Assembly (NCBI GenBank): GCA_947179485.1
Contig: OX359247.1
Coordinates: 6,291,060 to 6,355,059, forward strand
DNA: 64,000 nt
Source of the DNA: Allacma fusca
Lineage: Eukaryota; Arthropoda; Collembola; Symphypleona; Sminthuridae
Direction: 5' to 3'
Position numbers and translations under genes: made by a program. Shown piece after piece: positions 11,460 through 24,291 of this stretch. The notes beneath the pieces are model-generated. The model saw nothing but the letters and a program-made list of their open reading frames with translations, was not told the origin of the DNA and did no database searches. How positions within the stretch are numbered: position 1 is the stretch's first letter; the number at the start of each line of letters is the position of its first letter.

Positions 11460-13079
11460 CGAATTATTCAAGTTATGGGCCCTGTTCAAATTGTCTGCTG
11501 TAGTTTTTCAATGTGGGATATTTGTTTTTGTAAGCATTTCGTGCATACTTAACAACATTTATGTAGCCGCAATGCAGAAAGTTGCAGAATTCGATACAAA
11601 AAATATTTTTACTACATCTGCACTGTCCAAAGGAACTTCAGAATAGATAATATTTATTAGTTATTTATGTGTAATATATTTTCTGTTTTATATTTTATAA
11701 AGTTAATAATATTAATAAGATTCCTTGCACAGAGTAAACGGTAACAATCTCGAGAAAAGAGATTATACGATCGTTACTGTAGCTTGCAGGTAGCCTAATC
11801 CTAATACTGTAACCTGTAATTTAGGGTCTCGACAACTTTTTGATTTACTAACTTGTGCAAACTCCATACAATCGTTGTTGTAAATAAACTACAACTTCTA
11901 AAAGCTCAATTAGTATATATACTCCGCGTTTGTGTGGGATAACATGCTTTTGAGTGAGTGCATATTTAATAACAATTAAAAAACAATGGCACGCATCAGT
12001 ATTACAATTAATTGTCATAGTTCAAACATTCCCCGTTTAATTGAAAATTGTATTATTAGTTATTACATAGTACAGGTACACATATCTCCGCTTTTCGATT
12101 TGTAATTATGAACAATGTTAATTATTCCCTTTTGCTGAAACAAATTGACAAGGAATCTTGGCCAGTGTCCAACCTTCGTACGGTAAATTCTACATAAGCT
12201 AACACACTGGTTTTCGTACAGATAATACCCAGAATTTATGGTACTTTAACCCGGTACTAATTTTTAGTTTACGAAGTTACACAAGCCTTAAAACCAACTA
12301 GTCTTCGCAGGTGAACAAATTGTAATTCAGGAAATACTTTATAAAAACAAAAGTTATGAACGTGGGAAGTCGTGTGAGCCAAATTTTTCATTGCAATTTT
12401 CACTTTACTATTAACCTTATTTCTTAAAAGATGACTGCTAGTTGTAAATTACAAATAGCACCTAGTATCAATAGTCAGTGAATAACATCCTACAGAATAT
12501 ATGCTTAAACATCTGTGAAGAACTTTGAATCTTCGAATGTCTAACTACAGTATAAATTTAGTTCACGTGATAACTAAATATTAATTTAAAAGATAAATAA
12601 TGACACATTTACAAACCCCAAAAATAATTAAGAATCAGATTTTCTATAAAATAATGAATACACGCGCAGGCACGTTACAAAAATGGTTAATGTTTCCAAA
12701 AAAGTTAACACGTCGAAGTTACTTCTACTTTGCCGGAACTATTGAAGTATATTCGGTATCCAGATGGCTCTAATGAAAACTATGATAATCATAGTTATTG
12801 CAATATCTCTGTGGATACAATTATGCTTAAATTAAACTGCTGTCCCAGAATTTATACCAAAACACAAACATTTGACACATGGGGCCAAGGGGAACAAACA
12901 AATTCGATAAAAGCGATTCGCAGAAGTTAAGTCTTAGTTGAATTTCTTGAGTTTAATAACGGCTTGATCAGTTCTTGATATAGTCAATAGTATGTTGACT
13001 GCATTACTGCATATTTTTGGTAGGATGCCAATTCTGCATATGTACGAATTCGTGGGATTAGTTTGGCTAACCATCATCA
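11460..13079. other. Convergent 3' flanks of PUF60 and ZFPL1
   Basis: The two genes converge here. The stretch is AT-rich and holds their 3' untranslated regions. The short frame at 12730-12930 has no recognisable features, and no repeats were noticed. Confidence 0.5.
11883..11888 (+). terminator. Possible polyadenylation signal of PUF60
   Basis: AATAAA lies 430 bases after the PUF60 stop codon. It is the first canonical hexamer seen in the 3' flank; earlier variant signals could be used instead. Confidence 0.4.
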
Positions 13080-14830
13080 CTACTCTATTTCATGATGAAG
13101 CGGTGGCCCTTCACCAATCAATACATTAGGATTAGCTTGTGGAATGAAATTATCATCGTCATCGTTTCTTCTGCCGAAGAGTACCATGAGCAGAATAACC
13201 AAGACTATTATAGATAGGATTACGTATAAAGCTCGACGTCGATTCGCTCGCCTTTTCCCTGCTGGAGCAACGTTTCTAGAATTTACAAGGAAAACCCGGA
13301 TGTAAGTTCAATTTCAGTCGTCTTACATACAATAAAATAACGTCAACTCTCATATTATATAACTTACTTTAGCCACCTCGACAACGACTCAAAGGGCGAA
13401 CGACGTCTGTACTTATTATCATCCTCATCAACAAGCAGTAACTCACAGTCGTTGCTACCGTCATTTCGGATTGATTTCCTTGGATTTTTGGGGGGAATGG
13501 AATCTGAAAAATATTTTAAACTTGTTCGTCATTCAAAATTATTGTGAACTCTGTAACAGTAACATGATCTCATAAAATTCGAACAAAATCCAATCTGCTG
13601 AAGACTTACTAGCATTGTAGTGTCCGGCATTACCATAGCTGTTATTCAGTTTATTATACCCTGCCTGGCCGTCTTGTGCATGAGAGTGGGTCTCGACATT
13701 GGAATGACGGTGGAACTTCGAACTTTCATAGACAGCACTGCCATCAGAAACATCGGATCGCTGGTCGGAATCTTGACTCTAAATAGATACAAATGAGCAA
13801 AATACTTCAAACTTTATTCGTCTATCTAATTATTATTCATCCTATCAATATACTCAAAAATCTTAATGTAGACTCACAAGATGATATGGACGTGAGGTAC
13901 TATCGTTAGGAATCCCATTGCTAGATATTTTCTTCACGGGGACAATTTCTTCATCCAACTAAAATGTTCCAAAACAAAGACTAATCACATGTACCTCTTG
14001 AATTATAAAAATTACATCAGAAACCTACTAGATAAAACAATGCTCTTTTGTTCTAATACCGCTTTATTCTAACATATTCCAAGTCATACTCCAACACTAT
14101 CAAAAGCGGTACATTTTTCAAAATTAAAAACCACTATAGTTTCATATTATACCCCACACTAACAAATCATCAGAAACCATTACAAATCTCTCACCAGTGC
14201 AAGTCCTAATCCAGCCCTAGCCCAATTCACTTCTCCCATTTTCTCTCTCAAAACATCCGCAATGGGGGAGATTTGATTGAGAGCTGGAAAAAGGCACATT
14301 TTCCTACAAACTGGACAAGTATAGCCAGCTGGAGCAGTTGTCGGTGGCAAAGACCTTGCCCAGGAATCCAAACAGTCCCAGTGCACAATATCTATCAACA
14401 GTAACAATAATAATTACAAACTACACCGTAAACAAAAATCTTCTTAATTCAAATCTTCTACTTAATAAGTATTTTTTTAAAAAAACAACTTACGAAAACA
14501 TAGAAGACGGACTGTGTCCCTCTCAGCTAATTCATGTTCACATAGGACACATTTGGAAGAATAAACCGAATCCGTAATCCAATTCCTGTACGTGTCCACG
14601 ACGCACTGTCAATTTCAAAATTGAATTTAAAAAATATTATATAAATTATCACCATCATTAACAAATTACAAAATATTTAACACAAAGTTATACAAGCTTT
14701 GATCCACAAAATCAATTTTAAAACTTACCTTAGAATGATTGTTCATCAAGCAATGCTCGCAAACATTGACCCTATGCTCGTAACAAAATATGTTCGTTAT
14801 TTTTCGCTGTGGACATTTACACAACCCCAT
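13080..14830 (-). CDS. ZFPL1: Zinc finger protein-like 1 (ZFPL1), Golgi membrane protein (330 aa)
   Basis: Seven exons close in frame on the minus strand: 14830-14729, 14605-14494, 14391-14195, 13958-13878, 13778-13610, 13503-13368, 13275-13080. The N-terminus [20 protein letters not shown] and the following CEHCLMNNH are the ZFPL1 signature of an N-terminal B-box-like zinc finger. It is followed by a RING-like finger ([25 protein letters not shown]) and the block [12 protein letters not shown]. The C-terminal part has the basic stretch [18 protein letters not shown] and one membrane segment ([19 protein letters not shown]), then a short acidic tail. In animals ZFPL1 is a cis-Golgi tail-anchored protein that binds the golgin GM130 and supports Golgi integrity. 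Length is close to the human 310 aa. The Ser/His-rich linker (exons 4-5) is lineage-specific. The start is fixed by the conserved MGLCKCP. Confidence 0.94.
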
Positions 14831-15597
14831 AATTACTGTGATGATCCCAACAAGGATTCAAACAACTAATTTAAAGATGTAAACAAATTCTCAATTAATT
14901 CCGGACGTCTGAGCTACTTTTTCATTTATATGGCACCAACTGCTGTCACCAAAACACTGTCGCTACAACAGCATTCCGCTCGGAAGCCAATGCTATTTAA
15001 CTCTGAAATGTATAATGTGTAATTAAATTTTCAGAAAGCCACTATTTAATTTGTTATTGTAATTTCAGAAGGGGCCTCTCAAGCGAAGAGTGAAGAGCCA
15101 CATAGACAGTAGACACAGACATAGTCCACAATATACAATATACAAAAGAATTTTAAAAGTGACACGTCAATCCTATCTCGTCCGCCTTCGAACATCTTTC
15201 CAGTTCCAGCTCAACTAAAAACCTCTACATCTTCCCGTCCCAAATCGCCCCAACAGATGGCAACAGTTCAGCTTCCCTCCAATGCAATACAAGTTAATAT
15301 TATTAAATTATTATTACTTTTATCCATATTTTTTTAATCAAAAAATAAATTAAAATTATTACAATTTGTTTTTGTCTTGTGATGGTTTTGATTGAAACAA
15401 AAACAACAGTATTACAATTAAATTTTGAAAAAAATGTACACTAGTGAAGGAACATAAAATGAAAGACAGAACTTCAAGAAATCCAATAGCATAAACGTTC
15501 TTCTCAGGGGTTATATATATACACAAGTAGCGATGTGATGAGAGAGAAAGTGTGCTCTATTCTTACACTATGCATAAAGTCTCTGGAAAAAAAACAA
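14831..15597. other. Upstream region of ZFPL1
   Basis: This contains the ZFPL1 promoter, but no TATA box or clear initiator was identified. From about 15290 the DNA is very AT-rich. No coding content was recognised. Confidence 0.4.
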
Positions 15598-15710
15598 GGA
15601 AAGTTTACTGACAAAAATTAAGGAAAGTTTACTGACAAAAATTAATGAAAGTTTACTGACAAAAATTAAGGAAAGTTTCTGAAAAAAAAAACAAGGAAAG
15701 TTTACTGAAA
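15598..15710 (+). repeat. 24-bp tandem repeat
   Basis: About four and a half units of GGAAAGTTTACTGACAAAAA plus TTAA, starting at 15598, 15622, 15646 and 15670. The last units carry an A-run expansion and deletions. No protein-coding frame is implied. Confidence 0.85.
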
Positions 15711-16059
15711 ACAAAATTCCTGTGAACAATGAAAAAATTAAACCAGTAATTTAATAATAGCCATTGTATGGAACATTGTTATTTTTATTCAAGGTCATTA
15801 AAAAAAGTCATTGATGGCATAGTTGGGTAATAGTAAAATATTTCAAAAATGCGGACCAATGTACTAACTGTTTCGTAAGAGATGATCAGAAGAGCGTTTT
15901 AAATCCTGCTATTACGGTTACTATAGTTTGATAAATTAGTTGAAATGTCTTAGAATATTCTGTTTGCAGGGTCTATAAAAGTTATTGAAGACTTATTGTT
16001 TCTATAAGATTTATTATTGCATCCAAGGAAAAAGTTACAATAGGGACTTTTTGTGACAG

Positions 16060-16269
16060 CTGACATCAAACAACAGTGACGAATGCATTGAAAAACAAAA
16101 CAGCAATGAGAACCATTGTTTATTAGAATGTGTTTTTAGGAACAAATGGCAACAATCATTGCTGGGAGCCTCAACAAACGAATTACACGATAAAGTTGTA
16201 AATCTGCCGGAAGCCTGCATGTCAATTTTAAAGCACACAATGAATTTTAGCAGTGAGATTGTGGGGTAA
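16060..16269 (+). other. Candidate exon with C-x3-C motif, unrecognised
   Basis: After an acceptor-like TTTTTGTGACAG the frame stays open for 69 codons and ends in TAA at 16267-16269. It contains NHCLLECVFRNKW and LPEACMSILKH, so Cys residues spaced C-x3-C and then C 28 residues on. This faintly resembles a stretch of an odorant-binding protein, but the C3-C4 spacing is shorter than usual and no partner exons were found. It may be a solitary degraded exon. Confidence 0.2.
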
Positions 16270-19200
16270 AACTATAAAATATTTCTACCGTTCCAGAGTC
16301 ATCGTGTTAGATAGGATTGTAGTAATTTAAGGCTAGCTATACTTATATGAGGTGGACGACATCATAGGGATGACTTTCACCAGGGGATTTTGATAGTTGC
16401 CTTCAAGTAATGGGATTGCACTGGCATATAAATTGATATAAATTGGTCCTATACATTTGTGGTATTCGTTATCATTACAAGGATTTACGTTTAAGAAGTA
16501 ATTGGAAGTAATATTTAATGACTGTCACTTACTAATTACTACAAGTATTGTCGGTTCAGTCGGTTGAACTGCCTATAAAATACCCCAATTGGGAAAGTAC
16601 GAACTCTACACTTCAAAACGTATCCCTTGCTAATTGTAATCAGGAGTAGGCAGAGATGTCTTGTACTGTATGTCATAAGCAGTACATTTTGACTTTGCTA
16701 TTCGAATAAGTGGGCCACAAAAGAAATGGTAACGAAATTGAGAATCTTTACAAGTAACAGTCTTTTAAAGTTTAACTGTCGATTAATCCCTGTAAATTCC
16801 GAGACTAACATAAATATGAATTATTTGTATTTGTGCCTGCATTATCTTCTTGCTTTATAATTAAGAATAAGTGTGAAATGAAACATCACGCGTCTATACT
16901 ACATATAAAAAGCGGGTCTGAAATATTTGATCACAAAATAACTATTGAATCAATCACTCAAACCTTGTTAGGTCACCCGAATCAACACTAAGCCAGTGAA
17001 TTCTTTAACCATTGTACAGACAGCGAGATACATGAAAATCAAACATATGATTAGCTTGACCTACTGTTCCGACAGTTCTTAAGAACTGGTGTGAATTTAC
17101 TATAAACATAGAATAATGAATCAGTCTGGGAACTGTACGTTCTGCTCATAATACATACATAAGTAGCTTGAGTACATGAATGCAACGAAAATTATTGTGT
17201 CGTGCAATTCCTTTTCTTTTGATCCATGTTTTTACAGCACGGTGCTCAATATGGGAAGTAAAATCTAGTTGTTATTTGATTCGTTGGGGAAGCTAACCAA
17301 CAGAGAAAGAATAAATGTCAGCTCAACACCCAAAGGAATACAGTGTTCGAAGTATTTAGTATTCAGGTAAACATTGAGCTTGGTTAATGTGACACTAGGA
17401 CACCTACGTACACATTTACTTTGGGAAGGCTGCTACTGAAATAGTAATTAGTTTATTTCTTCCATGTAGATACTACTAGCAGTGCTTTCACCTGGAGAAG
17501 AAATTCAAAGCAAATACATGCATATTACATGTACTCGGACTGTGAAAGATATACAAGGGCCCTTGCATGTCCATTCATTTGCAACATAATATCTGTATGT
17601 AGTATATATGCATGCATTGCAGCTTCGTATGAAATTAAATTTGAACTGGGATTTATACATCAGGAGAAATGCAGGTGTGGACTTCAAATAGTATTAAGAA
17701 TACTGTATTGCTAACTATATAATTTGATACAGGAGAAAACGTGATTGGTTCTATAAAGCCTTGTGCACACCGATCCCACCACGGTTTAATCTCATTAATT
17801 TATGGATTTGCATGTACAAATAATACTTTACCCTGAAGGGATTCTTGTTTCACGGACATTACATGCTTCCGTAATTAGTATACCATGTGCATGTATCTAT
17901 GTAGATACTGATACGAGTAAGTAAATGTTTAAGTAGTTGAACTTCGATGACACGTGCGTTCCGACTTCCCTATTCCATTACACGTGTCTATATAGTTCCA
18001 ACGTGACTTCGAGTCCGTCTTTAAGTATGGCTTTCCCAATAATTATTTGCATATAAAGTCGGAAAAGTTAAAACAATATGTCCCAGAATAAAATTCAAAT
18101 TTGAATCTCTTTGAGTGCAGACTATTCAAAGGGATTAATCCGTGTGACTGGTAAGTAACAGAGCCTTACACGAAAGGATGTAACCATATTAATGTCATAG
18201 GGAGCTTATTAAATATTGTCACTCAATAATGTCTATAGAAAAAGGGACCGTCTCCAGACCTCACAAGAACCTACAAATAAACATTTAGAATTATATATTT
18301 GACTATGAAGTTTCAAAATATAGGAGATACAGAGGTTCGGTCCCACACGAATCTATTGGGAAGAGGAGAAATTAGCGTGGAGAGAGAGAGAGGAATTTTC
18401 AAAAAAGCATGCGTTGTCTGAGGCACTTGCAAAATTATTGACGGGAAAGTCTCGACGACCAACTTTTCGCAAAATGAGGAGCGCAAACTCTGAGAACTCT
18501 CTTTTGTTACTTCTTTGTGCAGAGGGTCTTTTAGCGGCTTGTGGCTTTCACGTATTTTGGTGGGCTACAACTCTTTTCCCAAAAGGAAAGGCAAGTAGAT
18601 CTTTTACATTTCTTTCATTCTTCCATGTGTTTGGAACGTACGTATGTATGCATGAGCACGTATTTCTTTCCCACGCAGTCCTCAGGAAAACCTCACGTAG
18701 TGTATGACATAACTTCCTATACTTATACATGGACATGTACGTACCCACATATACATCCCCTGACAATGAACACATGGAGTGAAGGAGAGTTCAACAGCGA
18801 CAGCAGTTTAACTCATCCACAGGAGCTTTTTCCCAAAAGCTATAAAATACTCCCGTATGGTCCACATATGAGGGTATTAAGATGCCGGATTTTTTTTTCT
18901 TCTGATACCATTTAAATGCATAGGAGCCTACGAAAAGTTTTTCTCTGTCCAGCTCATACATGACATCAAGAGGGACAAAAATATTCGAATCCTTCATTTT
19001 CCGAGTTTATTTAGTCTAAAACACACCCATTGCGAATTGCGAATCCAGTAAGTAGCATTGCAGTAGTAAATTGATATTAATTGCTTGCAATTAAAATACC
19101 TTTATTTACCGGGGAAAAGTTAAAAAGCAATTTTTTATAAAATTTGAATACATCTAAGTTTCAAACCTCCCAGTACATAATGAGAATTGCTGCTTACAAT

Positions 19201-21833
19201 TAATTAAAAGTCGTTTTATGGCTTTTCCTACGAAGTACATTCCTATTAGCCCCGGTATCTGTTAGCTAATTATTTATGGAATATATTGTCGGACAGTTTG
19301 ATTCCTCTAAGGCATGTCGAAATTAATTTGCTAAATTCTCATAGGGAAAAAATGTTTGCATTAAAATTGTGTAATCTATTGACTCATACATATGTTTTAC
19401 TGCTGTTTCTGCAAATTATTTCCCTGAGATACTGGACCTCAGTTATGAAAACATTATATAAGAGTATTGAAATAACAAGGAATCTTTCATTATTTCCAAG
19501 TTCATTGGATTGCATGAATTTCTGGGGGGAGAAAAATTACATGTGGGATATGGCAGGTACCTCAAACGCTACACTATAATGCAGACTTACAAAAGCTGAC
19601 GAGCTACCATTCAGTTGGAAGCCAGAGTTGCTTATAAGTAATTATATAAGTATGTACCTCAGGCCAAAGGAAGATCCTCTCAGCCTGAGCTGCGTGTTTG
19701 GGCTTCGAATGTAATATGTGTGTATGGGAAAGTCGGGAGACGGATTTTGGTGGGCTTGTTCGGAGGATAAAATCGCCCGCTTTTCCCTCGCTCTTGACAG
19801 ATCCACATTGGGCACCGTACCCGCAGCTTCCTTTCATCTGGTCTGGTACAGAGCCAAACCGGGACTTGAACGTCAACTGTACAGAGTTATATTGGGAGGG
19901 AGTGCATTTGTCACTCGTACATTTCTCATACAATTATCTCAAAAAAGTTTTGATTTCTCCCAGAGAATTCAAAGGCGACCAAATAGTTTTTTTCAGGAGA
20001 TTCTTTTTTACCCCTTTTGTGGAAATTCAGAATAAGAGTTCTGCGTGCGAGTTTGACAGATTACTTCCGCTGATAAATAGCTCGTTTTTTGACGTCAGAC
20101 TCGGTCATAAATCAAGTCATTCTAAAACTTGGGTGTACTTGTCCTCCGAAAAGTTCCTACTCATCCAGAAAAGTAACTACGAATCATCTTCGCACCTCCA
20201 CATGTGCAACCTTCAACTTGGTACTTCCAGGTTCGCATTTTAATAAACTTTTGGTCAAGTTCGAACTCCAAAGAATTCTCATATAGTCAAGGATATTTGG
20301 ACCAGTAAGCTCTCAACAGTTCTCTCCAAGGTAAGCGTACAAGTTCTGGAATTTCCAAATATTTTCGAGCACATTAGAATTCAGGGGCAAGGCAATATTT
20401 CCCCTTCGACAAGAGGCATGCACCCTTTTAAGATTTGAGGCAATGACAAGGAACTGAAATTCCTATTGGTCCTCTGAGGCCTTTAAGTATAAAATTGGAG
20501 AGAGAATCCTTCACGCGTGTACTACCCAATCGATAGATCAGCATCCATTTCACTTTAAAATGCTTCTCAGGCTAGAATTTATGGGAAGCAATAAATTTTA
20601 GCACTTCCATCTGCTCAGTCAGAGGGAAAGCAAACAGATTTTTCCTACAGTCTTTGGTGCTTAAATACGACGGGCAAACATAGGACTCCTAACAGTGCCC
20701 TTTCTTCAGTAAACCCACAAAGCGGATTGTTTGTGCAATGCATTTCCTTTATTTTACAAGTCTTCCATGTACGTATGTATGTTTGTACATACACGGAATT
20801 CTAGAAACCCTCCAGTAATAATAAAGGTCTCAGAATCCAATTGGAATCAGCCCACACATACGCACACAGTCAATTCAAAATAGCTGTTTACCCATGGTAG
20901 GTTTACGTATTCTTGAGGTTAATTAGCAACATTTTAAGGGTAGCTGGATACATACCCACATACCTACACGTAAGCACCTTGTTAGAATTTGTAGTTGTAT
21001 ATATTGTAGGCAATCCATCAATTGTGATCCATAGCCGGTGATATGTGTAGTAATCTGTGTGTACTATAGATACAACAGACTCTAACTCCGTATGATGACA
21101 GACGTAAGATGTGTTATAGACAAATACATATTTAATTAAATTTTCGACCGGGAAATTCAGGAAATCTTAATACAATCAGATTGGGTGTTGCAGCAGAATT
21201 GATTTCGCTTCTCGAAACTGTCTTTCAGGTTAGGATGATAAAGACAGGAGGAGATGAAAGGGAAGAAGAGCATGTCTTGAAAATCAAATTCGCTAAAAGT
21301 ACATATCCAGACTGATCCATAGGATTATGTTGGTTGAGTAAATATATCTACATAAGTATGTACACAAGTTGTCCCTATACACATATAGGCACAAGATTTG
21401 GGGAACTCATTCATCCTAGTATTGCCAAGAAAATGCTGAAATAGCTGTGGAGCCAGCAGCAAAAGCTTTTCTTACATAATTTGAAAGATACACTGTGGAT
21501 TGCTTATCCCCTGGCGTTTCCTCCTTTTTCTTGTAACACGAATTCAGTTCACATCACATCTGAGATGGATGTTTATGTGTATGTACATAGTATGCCCGTA
21601 CATAAAATGATGCTTCTGCATAAAAAAAGTGAGAGGCTCCAAATGGGATGGCGTTAAATAATTTAAAAACACTGTCTCACACCGGCAGCCCTGTGTCATT
21701 GCAGTGACTCCATATTTATTTTCCCTTTACGAATTCCAAGCGCACTATCCCTATAAAAAAAGTAAACTCCTGTCTTTACGATTAATATAGTTAAGTGCAA
21801 TATTGCTCGTAAATAGATTGAAATTACTCCTGA
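16270..21833. other. Gene-poor region
   Basis: No supportable gene was found in these 5.5 kb. Open frames occur on both strands around 18414-18915 and 19604-20243 but overlap each other, lack splice partners and show no recognisable motifs. The stretch has scattered short runs of TACATA/GTATGT. Confidence 0.5.
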
Positions 21834-21841
21834 GTCTTTAC

Positions 21842-22772
21842 TAGTGTTTCTGATCGAGTTCGGGCAACTCGAGGTTTCGAGTTCGAGTCGGGTTCGAGTC
21901 GAGTTCGAGCCTAATATTTTTGGTACCGTTTGCTTTCGAGTCGGTTTCGGGTATCAAGTTTTCGACCCGAAAAAATCGGGTCGAGTTTGCAAAATCTACC
22001 GGTCCCTACCAAAACTCGAAAGTAAAAACTTATTTTGGAATTATTGATTCATGTTACCTTAACAATAAAAATTGGCCTTCCTGCCACCTCTGATTTAAAA
22101 AATATGCAGTTTTTGTGGATAACATCAAAGAAAGTCTCTGTACGGAGCAAGTATTTGTACATGACCTTATAACACTCCTCATACCTAAGTTTTATTAGCG
22201 TACGAAGCTAAGTACCCTAATATGGCAAGGATGACGCGTGAATTCTTGGGTATTCCTGGCATTCCTATCGCGCGTGCTTTTTCGTTGGCTCGACATTTTA
22301 ACACTGAAATATGGCTACTCAAGTAGATACGATATGGAAGTTACCTCTTTTAATATCGTGGTTAAAGTTGGCATATAACAAGTTTATCGAGACAACAATG
22401 AAGATCATTACGGAGGGATGGCCGGTTGTACCAAATTATAATGAAAATTTGAAATTATAATAAAAAAAAATTAAAACGACACAGTGATTGCTGCATTACT
22501 GTATTTTGCTTTTACAAAAAAAAATGCTTTGTTTGATGCTCATATTTCGGGATTGTGTGATGTTGTATTTTACGTAAATTTGGTGTCTGGTTTCGGTTCG
22601 AGTTCGAGTCGATTTCGGGTATAACATTTCTTAACGGTCTCGGTTTCGGGTACAAAAAAATTTCCCGACTCGAATGTCCCGAGTTCGAGTTCGAGCCCAA
22701 AAGTGGAGTTTACACCGGGTTTTTGTTTCGAGTCGAGTCGAGCCCAACTATTTGTTACCGATAGAAACACTA
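21842..22772 (+). mobile_element. hAT transposon relic with 8-bp target duplication
   Basis: The element is flanked by the direct repeat GTCTTTAC at 21834-21841 and 22773-22780, the 8-bp target duplication typical of hAT elements. Its ends are inverted (TAGTGTTTCT...; right end AGAAACACTA). Just inside each end lies an array of TCGAG/GAGTTCGAG motifs, in opposite orientation at the two ends. The middle keeps a decayed plus-strand C-terminal transposase piece near 22206-22326: AKYPNMARMTREFLGIPGIP followed by IARAFSLARHF. This matches the hAT dimerisation region (YPxLAxMAxDxLxIP...ERxFS), with the usual Ser-Glu-Arg degraded. It is non-autonomous at 931 bp. Confidence 0.85.
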
Positions 22773-22780
22773 GTCTTTAC

Positions 22781-24291
22781 ACCAGCGAGTTGAGAGCAGT
22801 ACACCATTTTTCCTTTCACAACACTCCCTTCCTTCCTTCCTTCCCTGCCCTTGTATAATCATTCAATATTAAAGAGCTGTTTGTACCCGGAGGGTTTATT
22901 GTCTTTACAATATAACGGTCATATTTACTGTAGCATGTTCTGGAAGTTTCAAAACATTGCATTCGATAATGGGATTTCGAAAATCCTCGTATGAAGCATA
23001 TATCCTCCGGCTATAACTTGAGATTACTAGAAAACGTGTAATAATTGCAAATATTACATTCGAAATACTGTAGTAGCTTGATATTTCTTCCCCTGGAAAT
23101 CTAGAACTGGCAGGGGAATAGATTGAAACCAGAAATAAATATAACATTCGAAATACTGTAGTAGCTTGATATTTCTTCCCCTGGAAATCTAGAACTGGCA
23201 GGGGAATAGATTGAAACCAGAAATAAATATAATTTGATATTATTGATTTTGAATTGTGAGTGCGAGACTGTGAAACATTATATCACATCCAATGACAACT
23301 CCATGGGGGTCACAGGGTTCCGGACTTGAAATTTAATTATCTGAGATAGGCAGGATCCAAAGATGAACTTGTGCCGTGTACAAGGAAGGAAAGCATACAT
23401 CCCGTCAGTTGTTACAAAACACACAATTATCGTTCCTGTATAGAGTCTATTGAAGTCTGTGTGAGCATAAAAGTTTGACTCGTTTTGTGAACGCTATAGC
23501 GGAGCAAACGGCCTGAATCAAATTGTGGAAGGTTCATGGAATAGATAGAGTTATGTACATCTATGTATATCTGCATATATAATGCAAGGCTACAGTTTTC
23601 TGTTTTAGAGATGGTTAGGGAGTAAAAGGATACATAACCTGCCGGTCGTATGAGTCTCTGAGTCTCGATCGTGGGGAAAGTAGGACTCTGAGACAGCGGA
23701 ATATGATTACGGAGATGCTCTTGGCTTCGATTCTATACTTCCTTCCATCAAATTTGGGTCAACGCAAGAGTTTTCACAGCATCTGACCTGATTTCTTTCT
23801 AGCGTGCAGTCTTCTGGATATGTCTCTTTTTACAATTTCCGTGACCAACATCTTGTTGTAAAACATGCGCGAAAAGGGAAAACAAACCTCGGAATTCCTG
23901 CTAGATCAACAGAGGAATAAATAATGGGACGTTCCTCGATAGCTGGTGCTCTGCGGATTTTCCTTCTACATATGTTCCCTATCAATCCCTCAAAACATCC
24001 TAATAATTTGGTATAGATTTGCCTCCAAAAGGTTCTATAAACGCATAAGTTAGTGTAAACAAATGCATTCCGTATTGAGACACAGCACACTCATTCCAGT
24101 TCAATTGCATAGTCCTGCATGATTTTTCTAGTGTAGAAAGTATCTGAAGGAAATTGGTGATTGTAACACATTTTATGGATGTATTTTGGTCCTTCTCATT
24201 TCAGAGAACGGGGTTAGGAAGTCAAACGGAAGGAATATATTAGGACGAGAGACAGACAGACGGAGGGGTTCATCGAAGAAGAGGAAAGAAA
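22781..24291. other. Upstream region of the InaF-motif gene
   Basis: Contains the 88-bp tandem duplication at 23056-23231 and otherwise no recognised content. The promoter of the InaF gene should lie in the right part; no TATA box was identified. Confidence 0.4.
23056..23231. repeat. Perfect 88-bp tandem duplication
   Basis: The 88 bases from 23056 (ACATTCGAAATACTG...) are repeated directly at 23144-23231 with no differences seen. This indicates a very recent local duplication or an assembly artefact. Confidence 0.9.

Noticed and set aside
18414-18997. Cluster of short frames on both strands
   Set aside because: Mutually overlapping, contain microsatellite translation, no recognisable domain.
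19604-20243. Overlapping open frames of up to 181 codons on both strands
   Set aside because: No motif, no splice partners, and both strands are equally open, so no coding claim.
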